This document shows positions 27,149 to 35,114 of a stretch of 64,000 bases of DNA, piece by piece (the first letter of the stretch is position 1; the number at the start of each line of letters is the position of its first letter). The position numbers and the translations under genes were made by a program. A model generated the notes under the pieces. The model had not been told where the DNA came from and did not search any database. It was given only the letters and a program-made list of their open reading frames with translations. The DNA is from Chloroflexota bacterium (lineage in GTDB: Bacteria; Chloroflexota; Anaerolineae; Anaerolineales; E44-bin32): NCBI GenBank assembly GCA_022561215.1, contig JADFRQ010000005.1, forward strand, positions 1 to 64,000, written 5' to 3'.

Positions 27149-27781
27149 TCAGGGTTTTGTTCCCAGGGCCAAGAAGATCTCGATTTCTGCGAGCTCTTGG
27201 GAACCTACTGAAGAGCTGCTGCACTTCTCTTCAGCATTTTCGACCTTAATGCTCTCCAGCCCTGCGCTGGCGAACCAGGTGCGAAGTTCATCATGCATAA
27301 ACCCCAACCAGCGGTCATGCTGTTCGCTGCGCAAGAATTCAAAAGTATGCGAATTCATATCCGTGACTACGAGTCTGCCATTGGGCTTAAGGATTCTCAC
27401 CATCTCCTGCACTGCCATTTCTGGGTTGCCGACGTGATGGAGAAACATATTGGCGAAAACATAATCCATTTCACTATCGGCAATCGGCAGTTTCTCAGCC
27501 TGTCCGACGCGGTAATCAATTCCGGGATTGTTTCCGAATGCAGCCCTCATCTGATCAAGCATCCCCGCAGACTGATCCACGGCGATTACCTTCAGGCCCC
27601 GATCAATCAACCCCCTGGTGATGAAACCGGCACCGGCGCCAATGTCCGCAGCTAGTTTTCCGGGTGCAACGCCTGCAGCCGCGAATGCCTTGCCTTTGAC
27701 AGAATCGGAAAAGAAGCTTTTCTGCATTTCATCCCACTGGGCAGCGACGTCATCAAAATACTCCTTGCTTCCGGAACCCAA
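27149..27781 (-). CDS. Class I SAM-dependent methyltransferase
   Basis: UbiE-like methyltransferase, 210 residues. KLAADIGAGAGFITRGLID is motif I, IAVDQSAGMLDQMR the acidic-ligand strand, YRVGQAEKLPIADSEMDYVFANMFLHHV motif II region, and MVRILKPNGRLVVTDMN motif III. It begins with TTG, behind a GAGGTAG site, giving GSGSKEYFDDVAAQWDEM. ArsM/UbiE-type enzymes share this start, but the cysteines needed for arsenic methylation are not obvious, so no substrate is assigned. It is 54 bases upstream of the decayed CDF gene on the same strand, so metal-related function is a possibility only. Confidence 0.88.
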   Translation of the reverse strand: MGSGSKEYFDDVAAQWDEMQKSFFSDSVKGKAFAAAGVAPGKLAADIGAGAGFITRGLIDRGLKVIAVDQSAGMLDQMRAAFGNNPGIDYRVGQAEKLPIADSEMDYVFANMFLHHVGNPEMAVQEMVRILKPNGRLVVTDMNSHTFEFLRSEQHDRWLGFMHDELRTWFASAGLESIKVENAEEKCSSSSVGSQELAEIEIFLALGTKP

Positions 27782-27809
27782 TGCACTACCTCACCGATCC
27801 GTCTATAGA

Positions 27810-28037
27810 TCAGAATATCGTTCCTGTTCGTAGAATTCGAAGTCTAAATTTTCTGCTCGCGTAATCCGTTTGCGCAGCAGCGCTGAATGCCCAGAAAGGC
27901 CCGCTGCGCCAAAGGAGCATAGAAAGTAAAGTCCAGGGCATTATAAAGCCAATGCCCGCGGCAAGCACCATTCCCATTCCAGATACCAGAATAAGACCAT
28001 AGGCAGGATTTGGAACACGCTTCTCGATCGACTTCAT
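27810..28037 (-). CDS. Possible small membrane protein
   Basis: A 75-codon frame from ATG 28037 reads MKSIEKRVPNPAYGLILVSGMGMVLAAG and contains two hydrophobic stretches, then a basic tail. The ribosome site is weak, the track's start 26 codons earlier is no better, and no family is recognised. The region 27782-28229 otherwise holds nothing. Confidence 0.3.
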   Translation of the reverse strand: MKSIEKRVPNPAYGLILVSGMGMVLAAGIGFIMPWTLLSMLLWRSGPFWAFSAAAQTDYASRKFRLRILRTGTIF

Positions 28038-28229
28038 TCCGGGTAATGAAAAGTTAAGCATGCATAATTGCCATGCCGTGCTGAATACAAATCGCACAAA
28101 TGAAATTTGCTCCAACGGCCGTCATCGAGAGAGAAAGACGATACTAAATCGGAATTTGGAAGTGACTGATTATTTTCTGCAATCGAAAGTTACATCGTGT
28201 CCGCCGCAGCCTATATTTTGACAGCATAG

Positions 28230-29492
28230 TCAGGAATCCAGCTGCTCAAGAATATCTTCGGCAGCCTGGATAAATTCCGGGTCGAGGCCAAGATTCATCG
28301 CCATCTTCAGGTCGGCAAATGCCCTTTCGCTCTCATCCAATTCATTGTAGGTGAGCCCGCGATAGAAATAGGCAGATGCCTCCTCCGGCCGCAGGAAAAT
28401 CACCTGGGTCCAATCATCAATTGCCTTCTCTAAATCTCCCAAATTTCGATAGGTGATGCCGCGATTGTAATAAGCCAAGAAACGTTGAGGATTAAGTTCG
28501 AGGGCGCGGTTAAAATCGGCAATGGCAAGTCCATATTCGCCGACTTTGTCATACGCGTTCCCACGGTTCACATACGTTCCTCCGAATTCTGGATCCAGTG
28601 CGATGGCACGCTCATAGTCCGCAATCGCAAGTTGGTATTGCTCTGATCGCAAATAGGCATTTCCTCGATTGTAGAGCGCGGTTGAAAAATCTGGGAAGAT
28701 CTGGATCGCGCGCGTGTAATCCCTGATCGCTTGTTCGAGATCATCCTGATCATCATAGGCTTTTGCGCGGTTATAGTAGGCCAGTACGTTTTGGGGATCA
28801 AGTTCGAGCACGCGATCGTGATCGGCGATTGCCTTGCCAAAATCCCCCAATTCTGTATAAGCGGTCGCGCGATCAAAATACGCTTGTGTAAACTGAGGAT
28901 CAAGTGCTACGGCCGTGTCAAAATCGGCGATTGCCCCATCGTAATCTTCCAACTGCGCTTTTGCAAATCCTCGTTTCTGATAGGCTAGCGCCGAGCTTCG
29001 ATCCAAGGCGATCGCTTGGTCTAAATCCGAGATCGCGAGTAGGATTTCGCCAAGCGATGTATAGACATGCCCACGTCGAAGGTAAGCTTCACTGTGATTG
29101 GGCGCAATCGAGATAGCTTCATTAAAATCCTCGAGTGCACGCTCAAAATTTCCGCCTATCGAGTAGGCGCGCCCACGTTTAACAAACATATCCGCCGAAG
29201 TTGGCTCAAAGCCTGACTCAAAAGCCTTCTCAAAATCAGCGTTGGCCTGCTCATGCAAACGCAAGCCATAGTAAGCCAGCCCTCGGTTAAGCCAGGCCTC
29301 AGCGTCTTCGGCATCATCGGCAATAATTTCTGTGAAAACATCCACAGCCAGGCCAAATTGCTCCTGTTCGAGATATTTCAACCCTTGATTTATGGACGGA
29401 GAGGATTGCAATTCCAGCTTAATTTGAGAAGATGCACAGGCGTTGAGAGCCAGCAAGGTAAATCCCAGTGGAAGGAAGAATTTATTTAGCAT
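28230..29492 (-). CDS. TPR-repeat lipoprotein
   Basis: Exported, lipid-anchored repeat protein of 420 residues. The signal MLNKFFLPLGFTLLALNACASS has lipobox LNAC. About eleven 34-residue tetratricopeptide units follow, with the classic A-Y-x-x-R-G / A-I-x-D-x-x-x-A-I-x-L-D-P pattern (e.g. AYYNRGITYRNLGDLEKAID). Such TPR arrays act as scaffolds for protein-protein contacts; partners are unknown. The start ATG 29492 is preferred to the track start since it places the lipobox correctly and has AAGGTG upstream. The repeats are highly regular at the protein level but diverged at DNA level. Confidence 0.9.
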   Translation of the reverse strand: MLNKFFLPLGFTLLALNACASSQIKLELQSSPSINQGLKYLEQEQFGLAVDVFTEIIADDAEDAEAWLNRGLAYYGLRLHEQANADFEKAFESGFEPTSADMFVKRGRAYSIGGNFERALEDFNEAISIAPNHSEAYLRRGHVYTSLGEILLAISDLDQAIALDRSSALAYQKRGFAKAQLEDYDGAIADFDTAVALDPQFTQAYFDRATAYTELGDFGKAIADHDRVLELDPQNVLAYYNRAKAYDDQDDLEQAIRDYTRAIQIFPDFSTALYNRGNAYLRSEQYQLAIADYERAIALDPEFGGTYVNRGNAYDKVGEYGLAIADFNRALELNPQRFLAYYNRGITYRNLGDLEKAIDDWTQVIFLRPEEASAYFYRGLTYNELDESERAFADLKMAMNLGLDPEFIQAAEDILEQLDS

Positions 29493-29631
29493 CGCGGTCA
29501 CCTTTATCCTACATTGACTGAAAAAGGGTGCGGCATTCGGGCTATGCGTCAAGCGGCTACCAGCGATTCGCCTGCCAACTTATTGGCCAAGAAGCGATTT
29601 ACGAAACGTCGTAGATGACCACGTTACGGAT

Positions 29632-30804
29632 TTATTGCTCACTGCGCGTGTACTGAATGCGATAAATAAAACCACCTTCATCGTCACTGATATACAATGC
29701 CCCATCTCGGCCAACGGCAAGACCAACCGGCCTGCCGGTTACCTTTTCATACCCTTCTTCCAGCCACCCACTTGCAAAATCAACGACCTCGGCACCGGCC
29801 TGCGTGCCGTCGAAGGGCAGTCGAACCACTTTATAGCCAGTGGGAATGCTGCGGTTCCACGAGCCATGATAGGCGATAAAAAGATCTCCCCAGTATTCTT
29901 CTGGAAATGTGTCCCCGGTATAAAAGACAAGCCCAAGGGGTGCCGAATGCGCTTGCAGATCAACTACCGCAAGTTCGACGCCCTCACAAGCACCCGGAGT
30001 TCCAAATTTCGGATCTTCAATCACACCACTGTGACAACTGGGCCAACCGTAATTAGCTCCTTCCCGAATGAGATAGATATTATCCGGAGGCAGATTATCG
30101 CCCATTAGATCTCGGCCATTGTTCGTGGCCCATAGCTGTCCTGTCTGAGGATGAATGGCCAATCCAACTGCATTGCGTAATCCGCTGGCAAATATACGCT
30201 CGCCATCGTTGTCGTAGATTAGCACACTTGCGCGGCGTGGGTCGTCCTCTTCACACACATTACAACTCGATCCGACAGACACCACCATTCGCCCGTCCGG
30301 CAAAAATTCCACCGTCCGTGTGTTGTGTCCGTTCGTAGGATAATTGCCAATCACTGTCACGCGCTCATCTACTACATCATCCCCATCCTGGTCTATGAGG
30401 CGCACAATGCCATTTGGCAATCCGACGTACCAGGCACCGGAATGGAATACCAAACTATGCGGGCTGTTTAAGCCTGCGGCAAAGATTTTTTTCGTATCCG
30501 CTACCCCGTCGCCATCTTCATCGACCAGAATGACAACTTGATCCGCACCTCGTTCGGCTACAAAGAGTCTGCCTTGCGGATCAAAATGGATAAAACGCGG
30601 CCCATTAAGGCCTTCGGCAAAGACATTGATCTTGAATCCGTCGGGCAGAAAGACCGTCGCCTCACTGCCATCCACGAAGAAGCCGATCAGGTTTACTTGC
30701 CTGGCTATTTGACGGTAAAGCACAGCCCCACCAATGAGCAATAGAACAGCGAGTACGGCGATCAACCGTTTCCAATTTAGTCCGCTCCTGGTTTTAGCAT
30801 CCAT
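29632..30804 (-). CDS. PQQ-dependent sugar dehydrogenase-like beta-propeller, membrane-anchored
   Basis: Six-blade beta-propeller of the soluble glucose/sorbosone dehydrogenase superfamily, probably facing the outside: one N-terminal membrane helix (LIAVLAVLLLIGGAVLY) then the propeller. Family segments are FKINVFAEGLNGPRFIHFDPQGRLFVAERG, GLNSPHSLVFHSG, GNYPTNGHNTRTVEFLPDGRMVVSVGSS, ASGLRNAVGLAIHPQTGQLWATNNGRD, NYGWPSC and AYHGSWNRSIPTGYKV. GHNTR and ASGLRN are the places that bind PQQ/calcium in characterised enzymes. Two cysteine pairs (CNVCEE, GACEGV) suit an oxidising location. Substrate unknown. 390 residues, ATG start. Confidence 0.88.
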   Translation of the reverse strand: MDAKTRSGLNWKRLIAVLAVLLLIGGAVLYRQIARQVNLIGFFVDGSEATVFLPDGFKINVFAEGLNGPRFIHFDPQGRLFVAERGADQVVILVDEDGDGVADTKKIFAAGLNSPHSLVFHSGAWYVGLPNGIVRLIDQDGDDVVDERVTVIGNYPTNGHNTRTVEFLPDGRMVVSVGSSCNVCEEDDPRRASVLIYDNDGERIFASGLRNAVGLAIHPQTGQLWATNNGRDLMGDNLPPDNIYLIREGANYGWPSCHSGVIEDPKFGTPGACEGVELAVVDLQAHSAPLGLVFYTGDTFPEEYWGDLFIAYHGSWNRSIPTGYKVVRLPFDGTQAGAEVVDFASGWLEEGYEKVTGRPVGLAVGRDGALYISDDEGGFIYRIQYTRSEQ

Positions 30805-30993
30805 GCAATAAGCTTACCAATTCTCGGAAAGAAATCGCGGAAATGCTCTGCTAAGATTGCACGGTCGAAGCTGAAATTTCATCCCGTATTCGTACAGTTC
30901 ATTCCCAAGCAAGGAACTTCAATTCATCCTCTTGACCGTGTTCTGCATTTGAAATGTGACGACGGTTGCAATCAAACATTACACGTACTTAAT

Positions 30994-32226
30994 TCAACTG
31001 CCCGCACTAACAGCCAGCCAATCGATATTTGCTTCACGTGCCGCTCTTTTTTCAATGTGCAGTTCTTCGGCACCCAGGAATTTAATAAATTGTTGGAAAC
31101 AGCGCAGCAAATCCCTCCGCAGCGCAGTTGTCTGATTTACGGTTGCTTCCCACCACCAGCGCTTGATGATTATTGCTCTGCTTTTCTTATCCCTCCCCGG
31201 CTCAAAACGCGCAATGAACCGATCGCCATACAGGATGGGAAGCACGTAATAACCGTACCGTCTCTCGGAGACCGGCTTGTAAACTTCCCAAACATACGAA
31301 AAATCAAACAACTGCTCCACCAGTCGCCGATCCCAGAGCAGATTATCCAATGGCGCGATGATGATCGCTTGAGGCGCCTTGCGCTTCGAATTCAAAGAAG
31401 CATCGAGGATCATCTTGTCCTCACGCCTCATATAAAGCGGCAACTTCACATCTTCAACGGTTAGTTCGAGAACCTTGCCCTGCCTGAGCAGTCGGCCCAA
31501 CGTTGCCTTGCGTTCGTCGCTGCGCTTGCCGTACATGCCCAACCATGCATCGCTTGCTCTATTCCAAATCAGGCCAACACCGCCAATACGTCGAAGAAGA
31601 TACCAATCATGGAATTGCCGTTTGGTTCGATTCGGGTCAGGAGCCGAAAGGATCTCTTTAGCTATATGGCGGCTGGCGAAGTCATACACCTTGCGGGTGT
31701 GAATGCGATGGTGAATGACCAGTTCGCCCCAGTTGTACATACTATCCAACCCAGCACGCGCGAGGCGCGTTGGCGCCCATGACCAATCTACGGTTTTGTC
31801 AAGATCCAGATCAATCGAAGAGAGTGGTCCGCGCCGCTTAATTGCTCTACGAATTATTGGCAGGACGGATTTTACGTGATCCGCGCTCCGTCCAGGGTTG
31901 TTCTTGGCCGCTCGCTTGCGGCGTCGAAAATAAGGCCAATCATGCATTGGGTAAATGGACATATTCTTGTCCCAGCCGTCAACCAGCATCCGCTCTTCAT
32001 AGAGCAGTTCTTGCAACATTTCTGGTCGAAAATCACGCACGCGTGCCTGGAGTACCAATTCCGGGTTGTTGCCAACGATGTTCAGCGGATCATACTGAAT
32101 GCAACCCACGCGCCGAATGTGCGCCAGCACCCCGGATTTCCCTGCCAGGTTATTTCCTAGATAAAGATTTTGCTGAGCCAAGATAAATTGGCGTGCTTGT
32201 TTCTTGTTAATCATTAATGAAGCCAT
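30994..32226 (-). CDS. Winged-helix DNA glycosylase, YcaQ-like (HTH_42 family)
   Basis: YcaQ proteins unhook interstrand crosslinks and bulky alkyl lesions in DNA. The family pattern is clear: QARQFILAQQNL, VLAHIRRVGCIQYDPLNIVGNNPELVLQARVRDFRPEML, LLYEERMLVDGWDKNMSIYPMHDWPYF, and near the C-terminus PLDNLLWDRRLVEQLFDFSYVWEVYKP. The QYDPLN motif corresponds to the catalytic QxD region in YcaQ. Length 410 from ATG 32226 (ATG 32214 is also possible; the track start at 32283 overlaps the upstream nucleotidase end and has no homologous sequence). It lies 28 bases after that nucleotidase gene on the same strand, so a shared nucleic-acid-maintenance transcript is likely. Confidence 0.88.
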   Translation of the reverse strand: MASLMINKKQARQFILAQQNLYLGNNLAGKSGVLAHIRRVGCIQYDPLNIVGNNPELVLQARVRDFRPEMLQELLYEERMLVDGWDKNMSIYPMHDWPYFRRRKRAAKNNPGRSADHVKSVLPIIRRAIKRRGPLSSIDLDLDKTVDWSWAPTRLARAGLDSMYNWGELVIHHRIHTRKVYDFASRHIAKEILSAPDPNRTKRQFHDWYLLRRIGGVGLIWNRASDAWLGMYGKRSDERKATLGRLLRQGKVLELTVEDVKLPLYMRREDKMILDASLNSKRKAPQAIIIAPLDNLLWDRRLVEQLFDFSYVWEVYKPVSERRYGYYVLPILYGDRFIARFEPGRDKKSRAIIIKRWWWEATVNQTTALRRDLLRCFQQFIKFLGAEELHIEKRAAREANIDWLAVSAGS

Positions 32227-32254
32227 TGGCTTTTTATTACCTATTCGGGGAAGT

Positions 32255-32770
32255 TCACAATTGACCTTGCAGAGCGCTTTCAATGTACATCCAGTTTTTC
32301 AACTTCGTACCTCCCCAGTTTGCGTTCCATGGTCTATCCATTGCAATGGTCCGTTTTCCATGCTTATGCGCTACACGAAGATAACGCTTTTGATCATCGA
32401 TCATTAGCTCGTAACGCTCTGTGCGCAAGAGTTTTTTCTTTGCATCCCGACCTACACTATGCAGCACGGCTTTTGGAAAACCCCATTCATCGAGCCACTC
32501 TTGGGTTAACTGCTGAAGTTCTGGAGCACGGGCAGTTAAATACTGCAAATGATGCCCCGCATCGAACAACCAGTTGACTCCCTGCACTGCGCCATCCAGC
32601 GGTAGCATCTCCCGGTGAAAATCATCGCTTTCGAGATAATGCACGAGTTCATTTCCCGGGAACATCAGCCCCAGATTTTCGATTGAATCATCAACTGCCG
32701 GGCCCAATCGTTCCTCCATTGCACCAAAGAAATCAGCTAATGTGTCATCAATATCGAGGAGAATCCTCAT
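32255..32770 (-). CDS. HAD-superfamily 5'-(deoxy)nucleotidase, NT5C type
   Basis: HAD phosphatase that probably dephosphorylates (deoxy)nucleotides. The catalytic motif is LLDIDDTLADF (D-x-D-x-T), followed by the NT5C-like pattern GNELVHYLESDDFHREMLPLDGAV, motif II YLTARAPE, and motif IV LMIDDQKRYL with AMDRPWNANW as the family's last loop. 171 residues match this branch. ATG start at the beginning of the fold. Upstream of the YcaQ-like gene, probably one transcript. Confidence 0.85.
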   Translation of the reverse strand: MRILLDIDDTLADFFGAMEERLGPAVDDSIENLGLMFPGNELVHYLESDDFHREMLPLDGAVQGVNWLFDAGHHLQYLTARAPELQQLTQEWLDEWGFPKAVLHSVGRDAKKKLLRTERYELMIDDQKRYLRVAHKHGKRTIAMDRPWNANWGGTKLKNWMYIESALQGQL

Positions 32771-32862
32771 GACCCGTTCCCCACTTTTCCATTCAGAGCT
32801 TATTAATCTAGAAACCTGCGCTTTTACCTAAATGATTTGTATGCGAAGAGTGAAAAAATAGG

Positions 32863-33216
32863 CTACTGAATCTGAATGCTCTCGAAGATCGCGTTCCAGA
32901 AAAAACCATTTTGGAACGCCAGAATTGTGGTGGGAACATCCACCTTAAGGCTCCCGAGGCTGCCATAAATTCCTCCAAAAACAATGGGGGAAATAATGGC
33001 GGCAATTCCAAGGCTTGTCCAATTAAAAGTCTTTTGATTGACTAGTGCGTTAAATCCCTCCCTTGCCAGCATTCCCAACAGCATCAAACCAAAGAACAAG
33101 ACAACCCTGCCCCAATCCGTACCCTCTTCTGCCGACTCAACTCTCTTATGTCTGACGGTATACGCGGTGATGGCAAAGGAGACCAATAGCGCCACGAGCG
33201 CTAAGGTGGTGGACAT
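32863..33216 (-). CDS. Small membrane protein of unknown function
   Basis: 117 residues with three predicted membrane helices: LALVALLVSFAITAYTV, VVLFFGLMLLGMLA and LGIAAIISPIVFGGIYGSLG; a charged loop (RHKRVESAEEGTDWGR) joins the first two. No family recognised. Follows the DUF3224 gene by 37 bases on the same strand. Confidence 0.7.
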   Translation of the reverse strand: MSTTLALVALLVSFAITAYTVRHKRVESAEEGTDWGRVVLFFGLMLLGMLAREGFNALVNQKTFNWTSLGIAAIISPIVFGGIYGSLGSLKVDVPTTILAFQNGFFWNAIFESIQIQ

Positions 33217-33253
33217 GATTTCAATCCTTCCTTCTCGTGTCGAACATCAAGCA

Positions 33254-33652
33254 CTAATCAAAATAATAATCGAGGGTGAAAGGATACTCGTCGCCGTGTC
33301 CAAAATCAAAACCGCCTTCTCCGCGCAAGCCGACGAGTTCTTCCGTCGCCGATCCGGGGACAATAGTGAGGCTTACTGTCGAGATGCCATCGACAAACGT
33401 TCCCACATGCTGCATCATAAAACTCCCGATCAGTTTTCCAAAACCGCCAATAAAGAACTCCATACCTACAAATGATGCGTTTCCATCGGCCGTGTATGCC
33501 ATCAAGTATTCGAGCGAGCCTTCACCGTGTAGATCGCCTTCGAAAGATTTTTTGATGGTGGCGCGCGCGAATTTGCGCCCATCATCAAATTCTTCATAAA
33601 TCGCCTCTTCCCAGGAATCGACTTTAAATGTTGCCTCTGCTTGAAGATTCAT
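33254..33652 (-). CDS. DUF3224 family protein
   Basis: Single-domain beta-barrel-like protein of unknown function. MNLQAEATFKVDSWEE, IKKSFEGDLHGEGSLEYLMAY, ASFVGMEFFIGGFGKLIGSFMMQHVGTF and LVGLRGEGGFDFGHGDEYPFTLDYYFD are the sequence landmarks of DUF3224 (also called allene-oxide-cyclase-barrel-like). The start is ATG 33652 with AAGGAG upstream, giving 132 residues; the track's extra 26 residues were rejected. The family is scattered through soil bacteria. It shares strand and short spacing with the membrane protein after it. Confidence 0.92.
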   Translation of the reverse strand: MNLQAEATFKVDSWEEAIYEEFDDGRKFARATIKKSFEGDLHGEGSLEYLMAYTADGNASFVGMEFFIGGFGKLIGSFMMQHVGTFVDGISTVSLTIVPGSATEELVGLRGEGGFDFGHGDEYPFTLDYYFD

Positions 33653-34047
33653 CGTTGGTACTCCTTCTTGGCTCACCCAGTAGACACGAATTCGACGTTT
33701 AAATAAAGGCATCCTGCCCTCATTCGGCAATAGCGGATGAGAAAAGATTGTCCAATTTGGTGGACTTCACATTATCACCAAAGTTAAGGATAAAGATACG
33801 CGCAGCTTGTTTTCGCGCAAATCTAAGATACTGTCATCGACTTTCGGCCAATAACTTAATCGCCTTCAGGTGTATGGCTTGAACCTCGAGACGGATGAAG
33901 TTTTCCATTTTTGCCACATCATCTTAGGGCGCTGCTAAAAATCTTCAGGATTCTGACTGCATAACCTCGAATGCATTAATCCGCCGCCATAAAAAAAACC
34001 AGGGCACAGCATTGGCTGTGCCCTGGAATTCAGCTTTCAGGCTCGGA
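33653..34047. other. Intergenic region with a terminator
   Basis: About 395 bases without a gene. The only structure noticed is the hairpin at 33991-34026, listed separately. The rest is A/T-rich and probably carries the promoter of the DUF3224/membrane-protein pair. Confidence 0.5.
33991..34026 (-). terminator. Rho-independent terminator
   Basis: On the minus strand the sequence is CCAGGGCACAG, a six-base loop, CTGTGCCCTGG, then a run of eight T. The perfect 11-base stem and T-run, 22 bases after the stop of the secreted acidic/basic protein gene, make a standard intrinsic terminator. Confidence 0.95.
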
Positions 34048-34791
34048 TTATATGTTCGTATTCGAATTTTGGTTGGAGTCTGTTTCTGGCGCGCGATGCC
34101 AGGGATGATCTTTAAATCTGAAGCGCCCATCTCGGTGAAATCTGAATCCTGGACGACCACCGAAGATCCTGTCTCCACTCAGAAATTGATCGGCTTGATC
34201 CTGCGTGATGACACCATCAAGCACGGCTTGGCCAACTGCACTTTCATAGGCAGCCTGCAGCGCTTGCCTAAATTCCTCACCATCTAAACCCAAATCATCC
34301 AGCAGAGTCCACAATTTCTGGCCCTCATCACGCGCTGCCTGTAATTCATCGGCTGAGATCCCCAGTGCCTCAGCAAGCAGTTCATCCCTGTCGATGGCTT
34401 GCTTAAGGGCACTGCGTGCCTTCATCAGTTCAGCCTGATCTTCAGAGAGCAGCCCTTCCGCAACTGCCCGATCGAGCGCAGCTGAAGACGCCGCCGCGTA
34501 CGCATCTCGAAGTTCATCGACGGTGATCCCCAGGGCTTCGGCTAACAAGACATCATACTCACCGGACCGTCCTTGCCGGAAACGTCCGAATCCATGAAAA
34601 CCCTCTGATCCTTCTTGTTTGTGTAAGAAGGGGACTTTTGGATCATCATCATCATGAAGACTGAGCTGTTGATCCTCCGCTCTGGCGCGCGCCGAAACCA
34701 CCAGGGTCCCGGTGACAACCAGCCCAATAATCAGAATAACAACCACTGCACGTGATAGTAGATTTGGCGTTCTTGCGCCTTCATTTTCCAT
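34048..34791 (-). CDS. Secreted/membrane-anchored protein with repeated ALGI-x-x-xEL motifs
   Basis: Predicted to sit at the membrane: N-terminal helix LLSRAVVVILIIGLVVTGTLVVSARARA, then HDDDD and a charged linker. Two similar units follow: LLAEALGITVDELRDAYAAA and LLAEALGISADELQAARDEG, each next to a segment of the type A-V-x-G-L-L-S-E-D-Q-A / AVLDGVITQDQADQ. This ALGI-EL module recurs in secreted proteins of Chloroflexota and actinobacteria (DUF2680-like); function unknown. The C-terminus is rich in Phe/Arg/His (FRFHRDGRFRFKDHPWHRAP) and ends Asn-rich. The start ATG 34791 has GGAG upstream, so the track's 16 extra residues were dropped. 247 residues; a strong terminator follows. Confidence 0.82.
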   Translation of the reverse strand: MENEGARTPNLLSRAVVVILIIGLVVTGTLVVSARARAEDQQLSLHDDDDPKVPFLHKQEGSEGFHGFGRFRQGRSGEYDVLLAEALGITVDELRDAYAAASSAALDRAVAEGLLSEDQAELMKARSALKQAIDRDELLAEALGISADELQAARDEGQKLWTLLDDLGLDGEEFRQALQAAYESAVGQAVLDGVITQDQADQFLSGDRIFGGRPGFRFHRDGRFRFKDHPWHRAPETDSNQNSNTNI

Positions 34792-35114
34792 TATCGATCT
34801 CCATTTAACGATTGTATTTAAGCTTCTACCAAAATACATTACTTCTGGGAAATGTTACCCGAAGTTTAGCAAAATGTTGTTGGGAAATTATGAAGATGTG
34901 ATAAGAAGATTGTTTGGATTCGGGGTTGGATTCGCAGTAGGTCCAACAGCGGACCTTCCTTCAGGTTGGATGCCCCACCGAAGCACGAAACAATTCCCCC
35001 GGGGTGTTCATGCAAACCAAAGGCTAGCCCCCGACCCCCGTGGGTTAATATAGAATATCTATAGGGGCGCGGGCTGCCAAGCCTCACTCGAAATAAATTC
35101 TCTTTCCAGAGTGG
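34792..35114. other. Intergenic region
   Basis: Roughly 320 bases between a class V aminotransferase gene and the secreted protein gene, both minus strand. It probably contains the promoter of the latter. A small inverted repeat GGTCC-AACAGC-GGACC lies near 34938-34953; the ORFs listed here by the track show no protein-like pattern. Confidence 0.4.
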
